Shown piece after piece: positions 35,345 to 44,847 of a stretch of 64,000 nt of DNA (positions within the stretch are counted from its first letter, which is position 1; each line of letters begins with the position of its first letter). Below the pieces are notes generated by a model. That model worked only from the letters and a program-made list of their open reading frames with translations, was not told where the DNA came from and made no database searches. The translations under genes were made by a program, and so were the position numbers. The stretch spans positions 88,146-152,145 of the forward strand of contig KE351655.1 in the NCBI GenBank assembly GCA_000415185.1. The letters are read 5' to 3'. The stretch comes from Enterococcus faecalis 13-SD-W-01. Lineage in GTDB: Bacteria; Bacillota; Bacilli; Lactobacillales; Enterococcaceae.

Positions 35345-37381
35345 TTGACCAAATTTTTGTTTAAGTTCTCTGTTCTTTTTCTCTTATTCATGCTTTTATT
35401 TGGAAATCTACTAGCAGCTGTGAAAGAGGATTCCGCGCTGAAAATCAACCAAGTTTTTTCTCATACAGATAATTATTCTCCTCTTCGATTACCTATGATT
35501 TTCACTAAAGAAAAAGAATATGTGGATTTCTTGAACATACTTTCAGCTGTAGAAAATGAAACCAACATTTCTTTCATGAAGCGTACAACAAATGAAACTT
35601 ATTCTATCCGGAAAACTGCCGACTTTCGTTTTCTTCCGAAACTAGAAATCTTTCTTTATTATCCAAACTTAAAGACAGCATCAACATACTCGCCGCACCT
35701 AACAAATACACAGTTGAAAACACTGGATATTCTTCATTCTGTTCAAAATCGCGACTATGAAGGTGACTTTTTCGTACGTACAAAAAACGAAAAAAACTAT
35801 GTCGATTTTGTTTCTCGGCTGCGTGATCGTTTCAATAGTACATTTCACACAGATTATTCAATGGATGATTTCGCTGATTTTGATAATCAACAACATTTTT
35901 CTCTAGGACTTGATAAAGATATCTTCAACATATCAAGCTATCTTATTTTTGGTATATTCTTTTTATTTTCGATTTTATTTTTTTTGCTTTTCTCTTATAC
36001 AAAAGACATCAAATTATTGAGAGAAAATGGTTTTTCCATCCAAAATGTTTTGGTTTTCCTACTAGGCAAGCGGTGGTTTCTTGTATTATTCATCAGCTTC
36101 CTATGTCTGACTGGTATTTCCGCTAGTTATTCTAAAGGTGTTTTGTTTCCATTCCTTTTATCAGCTTTCACATTGTTTTTTTCTTTATGGTTATTTTCTC
36201 TTTTTATTATTTTCATGATTCTCAATATACATTGGTTTTTAAATAGTACGATTCTTGGCCAAAAAAGATACTTGGGTATTTTTATTCTTCGCTTTCTTTT
36301 CTGTTCTTCCTTGATTTTAACCAGCAGTGAGACATTGCAGATTATCTATTCTAACTTTTTACCTAATGTTGATTACCAAATTCCTGTGCAATTAAAAAAC
36401 GAAAGGTACCAAACCTTTTATCCGTTAGCCATTGGCAAAAACCAAGTAGATTTTATTTATTCCAACAAACTTGATCAATTAATAGATGATGTTCTATATA
36501 AACCGCTCAATGAAAAAGACAGCGTTCTGGTCAATGTTTCAGATTATCTGATTGAAGAAAATGAAGAATTCGGCAGAGGCATCCATATCAATCCGAATTA
36601 TCTCAAAAAGTTTCCGATACTCGATGAAAACGGAAAGAAAGTCCAAATCTCGGAAGAAGAAAAAACGCGCATCTTACTTATACCAGAAAGATTCAATTCA
36701 TCCGAGAATCAAAAACGTTTGAAAAAAATAAAAGATTATTACTTAGACAAAACAATGCAATTTTCAAATGAAGGAAACCTATTTCTTTTTATCCAAAATG
36801 ATCAACCTATTTACACATTCATGCCGAATCAGCCCTACATCAATGATTATCCCTTACTTATCGTTCAAACACTTGCCAACAGCGACTATTGGGACAGAAA
36901 TATCATTGACGGTTCTCTTTATCCACCTTTAAAAATTCGAATAGATCATTTACCAGAAGATTTTATCCAACGTTTATTACAAGAAAATCAACTAGCAGAT
37001 AACTTACCATTTTTAGCTGATTATTTTGATACTGAAGCAATTCAAGTCAAAAAAATGACTGGTTCTTTTATGTACTTGCTGTCTATGACTGCTTTTACAT
37101 TGCTCGGCTTTTTCATTATCAGTTTTCTAACTGCCAACTTTTATTTTGATTTCAACCATAGAAAATTACTGCTACTGCGAATCAACGGCTCTTCTTTTAT
37201 TGCTGCATATAAAGAATATGTATTTGCGTTATTTTTACAATTTTTAGGAACCATTCTTTTCTTACAACTGCTTGGCGATTTTACTAACAGGCTTCTGGTT
37301 ACATCTTTCATGATTTTGTTACTAGATTTCATCACTTCTATTCTTTTTATTTCTATTCTTGAACAAAAAAGACCTAAGTAA
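35345..37381 (+). CDS. DUF1430 bacteriocin-associated integral membrane protein
   Basis: A 678-residue membrane protein of the DUF1430/putative-immunity family that accompanies lactococcin 972-type bacteriocins. Layout: an N-terminal membrane segment, an outside domain of about 170 residues, helices near 200-330, a second outside domain and three or four C-terminal helices, giving an ABC-permease-like plan. The best start is TTG at 35345 preceded by AGGTGG; the paralogue at 49839 starts with similar text. It is followed by its ABC ATPase (19 bp gap) and the bacteriocin gene. Roles in immunity or export are family knowledge, not proven here. Confidence 0.82.
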   Translation: MTKFLFKFSVLFLLFMLLFGNLLAAVKEDSALKINQVFSHTDNYSPLRLPMIFTKEKEYVDFLNILSAVENETNISFMKRTTNETYSIRKTADFRFLPKLEIFLYYPNLKTASTYSPHLTNTQLKTLDILHSVQNRDYEGDFFVRTKNEKNYVDFVSRLRDRFNSTFHTDYSMDDFADFDNQQHFSLGLDKDIFNISSYLIFGIFFLFSILFFLLFSYTKDIKLLRENGFSIQNVLVFLLGKRWFLVLFISFLCLTGISASYSKGVLFPFLLSAFTLFFSLWLFSLFIIFMILNIHWFLNSTILGQKRYLGIFILRFLFCSSLILTSSETLQIIYSNFLPNVDYQIPVQLKNERYQTFYPLAIGKNQVDFIYSNKLDQLIDDVLYKPLNEKDSVLVNVSDYLIEENEEFGRGIHINPNYLKKFPILDENGKKVQISEEEKTRILLIPERFNSSENQKRLKKIKDYYLDKTMQFSNEGNLFLFIQNDQPIYTFMPNQPYINDYPLLIVQTLANSDYWDRNIIDGSLYPPLKIRIDHLPEDFIQRLLQENQLADNLPFLADYFDTEAIQVKKMTGSFMYLLSMTAFTLLGFFIISFLTANFYFDFNHRKLLLLRINGSSFIAAYKEYVFALFLQFLGTILFLQLLGDFTNRLLVTSFMILLLDFITSILFISILEQKRPK

Positions 37382-37399
37382 TTTTTAAGGAGAAAAACC

Positions 37400-38041
37400 A
37401 TGACAGAAAAATTAATCTCGATAACAGATGCCGAAAAAACAATCCAAAACAAGACACTTTTCTCAATAAGTGATTTTTCAATCAACAAAGGCGAAATCGG
37501 CATTATCACTGGAAAAAGCGGCGCTGGAAAAACCACGCTTTTAACTATCTTAGGATTGGGCGACACCCTTACAAAAGGCAGTTATCTGCTTTTCAATCAG
37601 GAGGCAGAACATTACTCTGCCAAACAAAAGTTATTATTAAAAAGACAAAGAATCTCGTTCCTATTTCAAGATTATGGGCTCATAGAATACGAAACAATCG
37701 GCTTCAACCTAGAAATCGGGCTAAAATATATCAAATTATCCAAACGTGAAAAAACGTTATTGATGCGACAAGCACTGGAACAAGTCCATTTAGACAAAAA
37801 ATTAAATACGCCCATTTCTTCCTTATCTGGCGGTGAAAAACAAAGAGTCGCTCTAGCAAGGATCATCTTGAAACCCTCTGATTTGATTCTCGCAGATGAA
37901 CCCACAGGATCTCTTGATACACAAAATAGGGACCATATTGCTGAACTTTTGGCGGGGTTGACAGAAATGGGAAAGACCTTGATTATGGCAACGCACGACC
38001 CAGAATTAGTCAAGTTGGGGGATAAGCAGTTGGAGATTTGA
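37400..38041 (+). CDS. ABC transporter ATPase of the lactococcin 972 group
   Basis: A 213-residue ATPase with Walker A GKSGAGKTT (near residue 40), Q-loop FLFQDYGLI, signature LSGGEKQRVALAR, Walker B LILADEPTGSLD and H-loop ATHDPEL. AAGGAG before the ATG at 37400. It pairs with the upstream DUF1430 membrane protein in the bacteriocin locus, for export or self-protection. Confidence 0.9.
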   Translation: MTEKLISITDAEKTIQNKTLFSISDFSINKGEIGIITGKSGAGKTTLLTILGLGDTLTKGSYLLFNQEAEHYSAKQKLLLKRQRISFLFQDYGLIEYETIGFNLEIGLKYIKLSKREKTLLMRQALEQVHLDKKLNTPISSLSGGEKQRVALARIILKPSDLILADEPTGSLDTQNRDHIAELLAGLTEMGKTLIMATHDPELVKLGDKQLEI

Positions 38042-38086
38042 TTTGTATTGATGAGTCTGTCAATTAGATGTAGAAAGGATAGTAAA

Positions 38087-38530
38087 ATGACGAATAAAAA
38101 ACAGGCATTTACAGTTTTCTTAACTTTAATTTTATTCATACTTACGCTTTTTGCCACGCCAGTTGCTGCAAATAACGTATCTGGTGATATTTCTTATTCA
38201 GATACGGACGCTGGTTTTATTCATTTTGATGAAAAAGGAAATATCGTCAATGCATCTCTCCCTTCTGATACTCTCCCATCCTCTAGAGCGACAATCAATC
38301 ACTCAACAGGTAGAAGGGTCTACTATTCAGAATTGTATAATGTTTTTAGAAATAAGCGAGGGCACTCCAATCACTACAGCAGAGTTTATGCGCGCCATGG
38401 ATCAAAAGCACGAGTAGGAAATGACACCAGAAAAAGTAATTCAACAAAAAATAACTGGTCTTACGCAGTTGCTAACGGAAAGGCGTCAGATACATTTTCT
38501 TGTTGGTATAATCCAAGTAGTTGGTATTGA
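38087..38530 (+). CDS. Lactococcin 972-family bacteriocin precursor
   Basis: A 147-residue secreted peptide. Sec signal peptide (about residues 1-28, cleavage after TPVAA), an acidic pro-region to about residue 68, then a basic, aromatic-rich C-terminal part with SNHYSRVYARHGSKARVGND, a central NNWSYAVANGK and the ending CWYNPSSWY. This follows the lactococcin 972 pattern (SNY, W-A-x-A, aromatic end), but the precursor is longer than usual and carries a single Cys near the end. AAAGGAT precedes the ATG at 38087. Lactococcin 972 blocks septum formation through lipid II; target here is unknown. Confidence 0.75.
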   Translation: MTNKKQAFTVFLTLILFILTLFATPVAANNVSGDISYSDTDAGFIHFDEKGNIVNASLPSDTLPSSRATINHSTGRRVYYSELYNVFRNKRGHSNHYSRVYARHGSKARVGNDTRKSNSTKNNWSYAVANGKASDTFSCWYNPSSWY

Positions 38531-38585
38531 TAGTTAGTTGAACAATCATTGACAGGCTCATCAATGAAAATAAATTTCTATTAAA

Positions 38586-38624
38586 AACGGAGACTCATTT
38601 CACGAGGCTCCGTTCTGTTTTATC
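38586..38624. terminator. Terminator between bacteriocin and mazG-like genes
   Basis: AACGGAG pairs with CTCCGTT across a 15-nt loop, with a T-rich tract on the plus strand. Convergent position. Confidence 0.7.
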
Positions 38625-38967
38625 ATTCTTCTAAATCTGTGTATTTTTTATTTGAATCCTTGCTTTTTGAAACAGGATATTTCAAATTATTTTTGATCAA
38701 CTTTTCTTCAATGATTTGATCGATATCCAAGTCCAAATTATCAGCCAGCATGTGGCAATAAATCAATACATCGGCTAATTCTTCTTTGATATGCTCGATT
38801 TCTTGATTGCCTTCTTCTGCTGTTTTCCATTGATAGATCTCTAAAAGTTCTGAAGCTTCTAGAGAAATCGATAGTGCCAAGTCTTTTTCATTATGGAATT
38901 GACGCCAATTTCGTTCATCTCTGAATTGGTTGATTTTATCCATCGTGGAGTTTTCTTCATTTTTCAT
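38623..38967 (-). CDS. MazG-like nucleotide pyrophosphohydrolase
   Basis: A 114-residue all-helical MazG-type NTP pyrophosphatase: the metal-binding pattern appears as LEASELLEIYQW and IKEELADVLIYCHMLAD. These proteins cleave non-canonical or excess dNTPs, often dCTP. AAGGTG lies 10 nt before the ATG at 38967; this ATG overlaps the TGA of a 29-residue frame upstream. C-terminal tail is charged and probably disordered. Confidence 0.85.
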   Translation of the reverse strand: MKNEENSTMDKINQFRDERNWRQFHNEKDLALSISLEASELLEIYQWKTAEEGNQEIEHIKEELADVLIYCHMLADNLDLDIDQIIEEKLIKNNLKYPVSKSKDSNKKYTDLEE

Positions 38968-39053
38968 ATCTTAAGTTCACCTTTTCCAGCCTTGAGCAGC
39001 GCATTTCTAAGTTCTTCATCTACAGCATAAATATAAAGACCGTGTTGCGTCAA
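38964..39053 (-). CDS. Possible 29-residue ORF coupled to the mazG-like gene
   Basis: From a TTG at 39053 with GGAG 7 nt upstream, the frame reads TQHGLYIYAVDEELRNALLK and onward to a TGA that overlaps the mazG-like ATG. The ATGA overlap suggests coupling. I do not recognise the peptide; it could equally be the C-terminal remnant of a lost gene. It begins directly after the transketolase-side terminator-like hairpin. Confidence 0.35.
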   Translation of the reverse strand: MTQHGLYIYAVDEELRNALLKAGKGELKI

Positions 39054-39066
39054 TAAAATTCTCCAA

Positions 39067-39101
39067 CAAAAAAACATCCCCTTCTCAGAGGATGCTTTTC
39101 T
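39067..39101 (-). terminator. Terminator after transketolase
   Basis: On the minus strand GCATCC pairs with GGATG(T), followed by seven T. It ends the transcript of the transketolase/PTS operon. Confidence 0.75.
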
Positions 39102-39124
39102 ACTCTTACTTATTACTTCCGTAT

Positions 39125-41116
39125 CTATAGTTCATTGAATGCTGAAACGATTTTTTCAACTGTAAAGCCATATTCTCGGATATTTGTTTCTCCGGGGGCA
39201 CTGGCGCCGAATGTGTCGATTCCTATCGCTTTTCCTTCACTTCCGACATAACGTTCCCAACCAAAAGTGGCGGCCATTTCAATGGACACACGTTTTTTTA
39301 CATTTTTTGGTAAGACAGATTCTTTATAATCCTCTGATTGCTGATCAAATAAATCAAAACTTGGAAGTGAAACAACAGCAACATCTTTTCCTTGTTCTGC
39401 TAATGCTTTTTGCGCTTCAATTGCCAAGTGGACTTCTGATCCTGAAGCAATTAAAATTCCTTCTGCTTTCTCTTTTGCAGGCGAAAGAATGTAGCCGCCT
39501 TTTGCTACATTTCCGTCCGCTTTTTCCTTTGTCCCAGGAAGTACTAGTAAGTTTTGACGACTTAAAACTAACACTGTTGGCGTTTTTTGGGATTCCATAG
39601 CAACTTTCCAAGCTGCTCGTGTTTCATTTCCATCAGCAGGTCGAATGACGTGTACATTTGGCATACAGCGGACACTTGCTAGCTGTTCCACTGGTTCATG
39701 TGTGGGTCCGTCTTCACCGACTGCAATTGAATCGTGTGTAAGAACATAGGTAACTGGTGTTTTTTGAATCGCTGATAAACGAACTGCTGGTCTCAAATAA
39801 TCGACAAATACAAAGAAGGTCCCACCATAAACTTTTGTTCCTCCATGCAGTTGGATTCCATTCATAGCGGCTGCCATCGCGAATTCCCGTACACCAAACC
39901 AGATATTTCGTCCTTCATATTGGCCAGGTTCAAAATCTTTTTCTGCGGCTGCCATGGTATTGTTTGACGAAGATAAATCAGCTGAACCACCCCAGAAACT
40001 TGGTACGTTTTTTGATAGGGCTTGAATCATTTCTTTTGAAGAAACACGGCTTGCTTGGCTTGATCCTTCATCATAAAAAGGCATTTCTTCTGCCCAATTT
40101 TCTGGTAACTTTCCAGAAAATGCATCTTCAAATTGCTGTGCTGATTCAGGATATTTTTCAGCATATTCATTAAATAATTTGTGCCATTCTGCTTCTGCTT
40201 TTCCCCCGCGATCATTGATAGTCTCTTTGAAGCGGGCAGCAGCTTCTTTAGGAACAGTAAACTCTGGGTGATTCCATTCATGGCTTTTCTTTGCAAAAGT
40301 TAAGCCTTCTGTACCCAATGGAGCGCCATGTACTTTGTTCGTTCCTGCGTCTGGTGCACCAAATCCAATAATGGTTTTAACTTCGATCAATGTTGGTTTT
40401 TCTGTTTCTTTTTGTGCTGTTTCAATTGCTTCAGCGATTGCTTGCAAATCATTGCCGTCTTTAACTAAAATGTGCTGCCAACCATATGCTTTAAACCGTT
40501 CACCTACATTTTCTGTAAAGGATTTTGAAGTTGGTCCGTCAAGAGAAATGTCATTAGAATCATAAAGAGCAATCAATTTTCCTAACTTCATATGTCCAGC
40601 CATAGAAGCCGCTTCTTGTGAGACACCTTCCATCAAATCCCCATCTCCGCAAAGTGTATAGGTAAAGTGATCCATTATTTTATAGTCAGGTTTGTTGAAT
40701 TGGGCAGCTAAATGCGCTTCCGCCATGGCCATTCCGACAGACATAGCGAATCCTTGACCCAATGGCCCTGTTGTTGCCTCTACACCATCTGTATGGTGCA
40801 CTTCTGGATGTCCTGGGGTTTTTGATCCCCATTGTCGAAAATTCTTCAAATCTTCCAGTGTTACTTGGTAGCCCGCACAGTGTAACAGGCTGTACAGCAA
40901 TGCAGAACCATGACCCGCAGATAAAATAAATCGGTCGCGATCAGGCCACTTTCGTGAAGTTGCTGGATTGATTTTCAAAAAACGACTCCACAATGTGTAA
41001 GCCATTGGCGCAGCTCCTAATGGTAATCCGGGATGCCCAGAATTTGCAGCTTGGACTGCTTCGATACTTAACATACGTAATGTATTTACAGCTAATTGAT
41101 CTGTTTTATCAAACAA
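39125..41116 (-). CDS. tkt: Transketolase
   Basis: A 663-residue thiamine-diphosphate enzyme of the pentose phosphate pathway. Seen: [15 protein letters not shown]-like N-terminus ([12 protein letters not shown]), [17 protein letters not shown], ThDP motif [19 protein letters not shown] and [18 protein letters not shown]. The start is TTG at 41116 with GGAGG 8 nt upstream. It follows the epimerase gene by 97 bp on the same strand and probably belongs to the ketose PTS operon, in addition to or instead of a housekeeping copy elsewhere. Confidence 0.93.
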   Translation of the reverse strand: MFDKTDQLAVNTLRMLSIEAVQAANSGHPGLPLGAAPMAYTLWSRFLKINPATSRKWPDRDRFILSAGHGSALLYSLLHCAGYQVTLEDLKNFRQWGSKTPGHPEVHHTDGVEATTGPLGQGFAMSVGMAMAEAHLAAQFNKPDYKIMDHFTYTLCGDGDLMEGVSQEAASMAGHMKLGKLIALYDSNDISLDGPTSKSFTENVGERFKAYGWQHILVKDGNDLQAIAEAIETAQKETEKPTLIEVKTIIGFGAPDAGTNKVHGAPLGTEGLTFAKKSHEWNHPEFTVPKEAAARFKETINDRGGKAEAEWHKLFNEYAEKYPESAQQFEDAFSGKLPENWAEEMPFYDEGSSQASRVSSKEMIQALSKNVPSFWGGSADLSSSNNTMAAAEKDFEPGQYEGRNIWFGVREFAMAAAMNGIQLHGGTKVYGGTFFVFVDYLRPAVRLSAIQKTPVTYVLTHDSIAVGEDGPTHEPVEQLASVRCMPNVHVIRPADGNETRAAWKVAMESQKTPTVLVLSRQNLLVLPGTKEKADGNVAKGGYILSPAKEKAEGILIASGSEVHLAIEAQKALAEQGKDVAVVSLPSFDLFDQQSEDYKESVLPKNVKKRVSIEMAATFGWERYVGSEGKAIGIDTFGASAPGETNIREYGFTVEKIVSAFNEL

Positions 41117-41170
41117 AATAAGTTCCTCCTTTTGACTCTCGTGTTCGATCCTTATCTATTTTTGCCTTTT

Positions 41171-41208
41171 TAAGAGAGACCAGAACTCTTTTCCCAGTCT
41201 CTCTTTTT
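41171..41208. other. Hairpin between epimerase and transketolase genes
   Basis: AAGAGAGAC pairs with GTCTCTCTT across 16 nt. The T-run follows it only on the plus strand; on the minus strand, in the direction of the operon, it is followed by A residues. It is therefore not a normal terminator for the operon and may be a processing or stabilising element. Confidence 0.55.
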
Positions 41209-41212
41209 TTAT

Positions 41213-41902
41213 TTATTCGATTGTTTTCCCGGTCATTTCTTCATAGTCTGTTTTCATAATAGACCACGATTTTTCAATACGTTCATCTAACCCAAATAAT
41301 CCGCTTCGTCCAACAATATAGATATCTGGATCTGCTGCATCGATTTCTTTAAATGATTTACGATTTGATGAGCCATCCATTTCGATGACATAGTTATAGC
41401 CTTTTTCTTCTCTAAGCTTACGCAATGCTACGATTTTGTCTAATGTACTGCTGATAAAACGTTGACCTGCAAAGCCTGGATCTACTGTCATGATAGTGAT
41501 TTTATCGACCAATTCAATATAAGGAAAAATCGTTTCAATAGGCGTTTCAGGATTTAAAACAATTCCTGCTTTTAAACCGGCATCGTGGATTTGATCAATT
41601 AATCGAAAGGCTAAACCATCAAGTAATTCCACATGCATACAAATCCATTCACATTTCATTTCAATCAATTGGTTTACCCAGAAACTTTGATCCATAACCA
41701 TTAGATGTGCAGACAGAGGTAAATTACTGATTTTGCGTACTTCTTCCATAAACCATGGTGATAAGGTGATATTTGGTACATAATGACCATCCATGATATC
41801 AATATGATAAGAATCGACATGATCATTTAAAAATTCGATTTGTTCTTTAAATTTGTCCAGATCCATTGTCATTAACGATGGTGAAAATCTTGCTTTTGTC
41901 AT
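41213..41902 (-). CDS. alsE: D-allulose-6-phosphate 3-epimerase (or ribulose-phosphate 3-epimerase)
   Basis: A 229-residue TIM-barrel of the ribulose-phosphate 3-epimerase family. The N-terminal FSPSLMTMDLDKFKEQIEFL, HIDIMDGHYVPNITLSP and KITIMTVDPGFAGQRFI match E. coli AlsE more closely than Rpe; metal ligands are the His/Asp of HIDIMDGH and Asp of VDPGF. It would turn allulose-6-P into fructose-6-P, or ribulose-5-P into xylulose-5-P. It follows the FSA-type aldolase by 15 bp. Confidence 0.78.
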   Translation of the reverse strand: MTKARFSPSLMTMDLDKFKEQIEFLNDHVDSYHIDIMDGHYVPNITLSPWFMEEVRKISNLPLSAHLMVMDQSFWVNQLIEMKCEWICMHVELLDGLAFRLIDQIHDAGLKAGIVLNPETPIETIFPYIELVDKITIMTVDPGFAGQRFISSTLDKIVALRKLREEKGYNYVIEMDGSSNRKSFKEIDAADPDIYIVGRSGLFGLDERIEKSWSIMKTDYEEMTGKTIE

Positions 41903-41917
41903 ACGTGCTCCCCCGCT

Positions 41918-42565
41918 TTACTTGCTTTGAAATGCTTCCCAGTCTTTCATGAACTGACTGATTCCTTTATCTGTTAATGGATGACTCCACAATAATGAAT
42001 ACAATACTGGCGGAATTGTTGCAATATGTGCCCCAGCCAGACTTGCTTGTTCGACATGTTCTGTGTTTCGAATACTTGCAGCAATAATTTCTGTGTCAAA
42101 GTTATAGATGTCCAAAACAGTCCGTAGTTTCTTCACTAATTGGATGCCGCTTGTTCCAATATCGTCCAGTCTTCCTAAGAATGGAGAAATGTAGGATGCC
42201 CCAGCTTTTGCTGCTAATAAACCTTGTGACACTGAAAAAATCAAAGTTACATTTGTTTTGATCCCTGCTTTTGAAAGTTGGCTGACAGCCCCTAAACCAG
42301 CTTCAGTCATTGGGATTTTAATGACGATGTTGTCCGCCCATTTTACGATTTCTTCTGCTTCTTTAACCATTCCTTCTGTATCCAAACTTGTTACTTCGGC
42401 TGATACCGGACCGTCAACGATTGTACAGATTTCTTTGATTACTTCTTGAAAATCGCGGCCTTCTTTAGCAATGATGCTAGGATTTGTCGTTACACCATCT
42501 ACTAAACCTAACGCATTTATTTTTTTGATTGCTTCTATATCAGCTGTATCTAGAAAAAATTTCAT
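41918..42565 (-). CDS. Fructose-6-phosphate aldolase/transaldolase-like protein
   Basis: A 215-residue small transaldolase family (TalC/FSA/MipB) protein: starts [31 protein letters not shown], Schiff-base Lys in [12 protein letters not shown], and [14 protein letters not shown]. Members act as fructose-6-phosphate aldolase or as transaldolase; sequence alone does not settle this. Lies between EIIC and the epimerase on one transcript. Confidence 0.87.
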   Translation of the reverse strand: MKFFLDTADIEAIKKINALGLVDGVTTNPSIIAKEGRDFQEVIKEICTIVDGPVSAEVTSLDTEGMVKEAEEIVKWADNIVIKIPMTEAGLGAVSQLSKAGIKTNVTLIFSVSQGLLAAKAGASYISPFLGRLDDIGTSGIQLVKKLRTVLDIYNFDTEIIAASIRNTEHVEQASLAGAHIATIPPVLYSLLWSHPLTDKGISQFMKDWEAFQSK

Positions 42566-42600
42566 TGTTTTTATTCCGCCTTTACATTTTTAGTTATTTT

Positions 42601-43695
42601 CTAAAAAATTTGTATATCATCCAAACTGATTTCTTCTTCTTCACGTTCTTCAATAACATCCTCTTCTGTCACATTTTTCTTGATAATTGCTAAAACAGAA
42701 GCTGTTACCACAACGTTTACTAAAATAGCAACAGCACCGGCCCATGGTCTTGTCATCGTTGGCAGCATCAATACACCGCCAAATGGAACAGTTGCATCTG
42801 CACCTAAAATCATCGTTGTTGCTCCGCCGGCAAAACCGCCGATCGCTGTAGCAATCACACCACGGACAATATCATTCATGACCAAAGGAATAACACCTTC
42901 GACGATGTTGATGACACCCATTGGCACAGCTGATTTCAATGTTTCTACTTCTACTTTTGTATAGATATTTTTACCAAACATTTTTGCAATGAAATAAGCC
43001 AAACCAAAGCCGATTGGTGTTGCAGTATTTACTAATTGCAATGCTGTGATTGGTCCATTTAGACCTTCTGCTTGCATCGTTAAAACAAAGGCAAAAACGG
43101 TTTTATTGATTGGTCCGCCATAGTCAATACCACTCAGTAAGCCGATAACACCACCAAATACTAATAGAGAAGAATTACCCAATCCATCTAGGAAGTTTGT
43201 CAAAAGTGAGGTAAATGCAGCGATCGGACCGCCAATTACATAAACCATGATCAACCCACCAAGAATGGAAGAAATAAATGGAATGATCAATGTTGGCAGC
43301 AAGCCTTTTGCCCAATTTGGGACTTTAATATATTTTAAAATTGCTAAAACAAGAAAACCTGCCATGTAACCGCCAAAAATCCCGCCGATAAAACCTGCAC
43401 CAATTGCGTTTGCTGTCAAACCAATAATGAATCCAGGAGCAATCCCAGGTTTTGCAGCAATCGAGAATGAAATCCCTGTAGCGATAACTACTGGCAGTAA
43501 ACCAAGACCTGCGCCGCCCATTGTTGCTAAAGCATCCCAAAGAGAAAACTGCCCTTGCACAAGCGTTCCCTGGCTTGTTCCGCCAAATGCCATACCAATG
43601 GCAATCAAGAATCCTGCACCGCAGACAATAGGGATCAAATAAGAAATCGCTGTCAATAAGTGCCCTTTTAAGTTTAGTTTTTTAAGTGCATCCAT
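42601..43695 (-). CDS. PTS EIIC, fructose family
   Basis: A 364-residue membrane EIIC of the fructose family with GFLIAIGMAFGG, PGIAPGFIIGLTANAIGAGFIGGIFGG-like motif (start PGIAPGFIIG) and an IDYGGPINKTVFAF motif. About nine or ten helices, acidic C-terminal tail. AGGAGG before the ATG at 43695. Takes phosphate from the adjacent EIIB proteins. Confidence 0.9.
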   Translation of the reverse strand: MDALKKLNLKGHLLTAISYLIPIVCGAGFLIAIGMAFGGTSQGTLVQGQFSLWDALATMGGAGLGLLPVVIATGISFSIAAKPGIAPGFIIGLTANAIGAGFIGGIFGGYMAGFLVLAILKYIKVPNWAKGLLPTLIIPFISSILGGLIMVYVIGGPIAAFTSLLTNFLDGLGNSSLLVFGGVIGLLSGIDYGGPINKTVFAFVLTMQAEGLNGPITALQLVNTATPIGFGLAYFIAKMFGKNIYTKVEVETLKSAVPMGVINIVEGVIPLVMNDIVRGVIATAIGGFAGGATTMILGADATVPFGGVLMLPTMTRPWAGAVAILVNVVVTASVLAIIKKNVTEEDVIEEREEEEISLDDIQIF

Positions 43696-43712
43696 TACTT
43701 TTCCTCCTCTTT

Positions 43713-44036
43713 TTAATTAACGACTTGTTTTTCAATGACTTCTTGTGCTTTTTCAATTAACTTACCTGGTGATTTTACGGCGATTTCTGTCGGTACTTGA
43801 ATGATTCGTTTCCCTTCAAAACGTTCTCGACCACTGATTTTGACATCTACTGCCAAAATAACGATGTCCGCAGCAGCAATTTGTTCTGGACTCAATTCAT
43901 TTTCGATCCCGATTGTTCCTTGCGTCTCAACGTGGATCTCATGTCCTGCTTTTTTTGCGGCATTTTCTAATTTCTCTTGTGCAATGTACGTATGCGCAAT
44001 TCCTACAGTACACGCGGCTACACCAACGATTTTCAT
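43713..44036 (-). CDS. PTS EIIB, fructose family (copy 2)
   Basis: A 107-residue EIIB with phospho-Cys 9 in VAACTVGIAHTYIAQ. Start at 44036, where GGAGG precedes; the longer frame to 44078 overlaps EIIA. It is nearly identical to the EIIB at 44524-44835 over most of its length, differing mainly near the middle and C-terminus. Confidence 0.9.
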   Translation of the reverse strand: MKIVGVAACTVGIAHTYIAQEKLENAAKKAGHEIHVETQGTIGIENELSPEQIAAADIVILAVDVKISGRERFEGKRIIQVPTEIAVKSPGKLIEKAQEVIEKQVVN

Positions 44037-44055
44037 TGTTTTTCCTCCTTCTATA

Positions 44056-44505
44056 TTAAGCAAAAGCCGAAATAACACCGTTTACATCTTTTGCTTGGAT
44101 CAATTTTTCTACAACTTCATCATTGCCAAGTTTCCGTGCAAATAATGAAAGTAATTTCAAATGACTTTGTGCACCTTCATTATCATTTCCTACTGCGAAT
44201 AACACTATTCCTTTTACACCTTTACCATCCAGCGTTTCCCAGGGGATCTCATTTTCTGTCACGCCAATCGCAACGCCAACTTTGTCTACATAAGCACTTT
44301 TGCCATGAGGGATTGCGATATAATTGCCGATTCCAGTTTGCCCTTCCGCTTCACGAGCATAGACGTCTTTGATAAAACCATCGCTGTCTGAAACATAGCC
44401 GTTTTCTCTTAACGCTCCTGCTAATTCTTGCAATACTTCATATTTGTTTGTTCCTGTAAGTTTTGTTTTAATGATTTTCGGATCAATGATTTCTGTTACT
44501 TCCAT
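44056..44505 (-). CDS. PTS EIIA, fructose family
   Basis: A 149-residue mannitol/fructose-type EIIA with active-site His 67 in YIAIPHGKSA and the downstream GVAIGVTENEIPW. Lies between the two EIIB genes. Shine-Dalgarno AGAGAG upstream of the ATG at 44505. Confidence 0.9.
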   Translation of the reverse strand: MEVTEIIDPKIIKTKLTGTNKYEVLQELAGALRENGYVSDSDGFIKDVYAREAEGQTGIGNYIAIPHGKSAYVDKVGVAIGVTENEIPWETLDGKGVKGIVLFAVGNDNEGAQSHLKLLSLFARKLGNDEVVEKLIQAKDVNGVISAFA

Positions 44506-44523
44506 CTGTATCAGCTCTCTTTC

Positions 44524-44835
44524 CTATTGATGTATCACTTCTGCAGCTTTTTCAATTAATTTATTTGGTGATTTTACAGCAATTTCTGTCGGTACTTGAA
44601 TAATTTTTTTCCCGTCAAAGCGTTCCCGGCCACTGATTTTGACATCTACAGCTAGGATGACGATATCAGCTTCCTTGACTTGTTCAGGCGTCAATTCGTT
44701 TTCGATCCCAATTGTTCCTTGTGTTTCCACATGGATTTCGTGTCCTGCTTTTTTTGCTGCATTTTCCAATTTTTCTTGCGCGATATACGTATGTGCGATT
44801 CCTACGGTACATGCTGCTACTGCGACTATTTTCAT
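44524..44835 (-). CDS. PTS EIIB, fructose family (copy 1)
   Basis: A 103-residue EIIB with phospho-Cys 9 in VAACTVGIAHTY. Its first 90 residues nearly duplicate the EIIB at 43713-44036. GGAGG before the ATG at 44835. Two close EIIB copies flank one EIIA, pointing to a recent tandem duplication within the operon. Confidence 0.9.
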   Translation of the reverse strand: MKIVAVAACTVGIAHTYIAQEKLENAAKKAGHEIHVETQGTIGIENELTPEQVKEADIVILAVDVKISGRERFDGKKIIQVPTEIAVKSPNKLIEKAAEVIHQ

Positions 44836-44847
44836 AAATAATTCCTC

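Noticed and set aside
35209-35448. Longer N-terminus for the XRE regulator reaching 35448
   Set aside because: It would overlap the divergent promoter and the DUF1430 gene; the HTH and a GGAGG support the start at 35208 or 35211.
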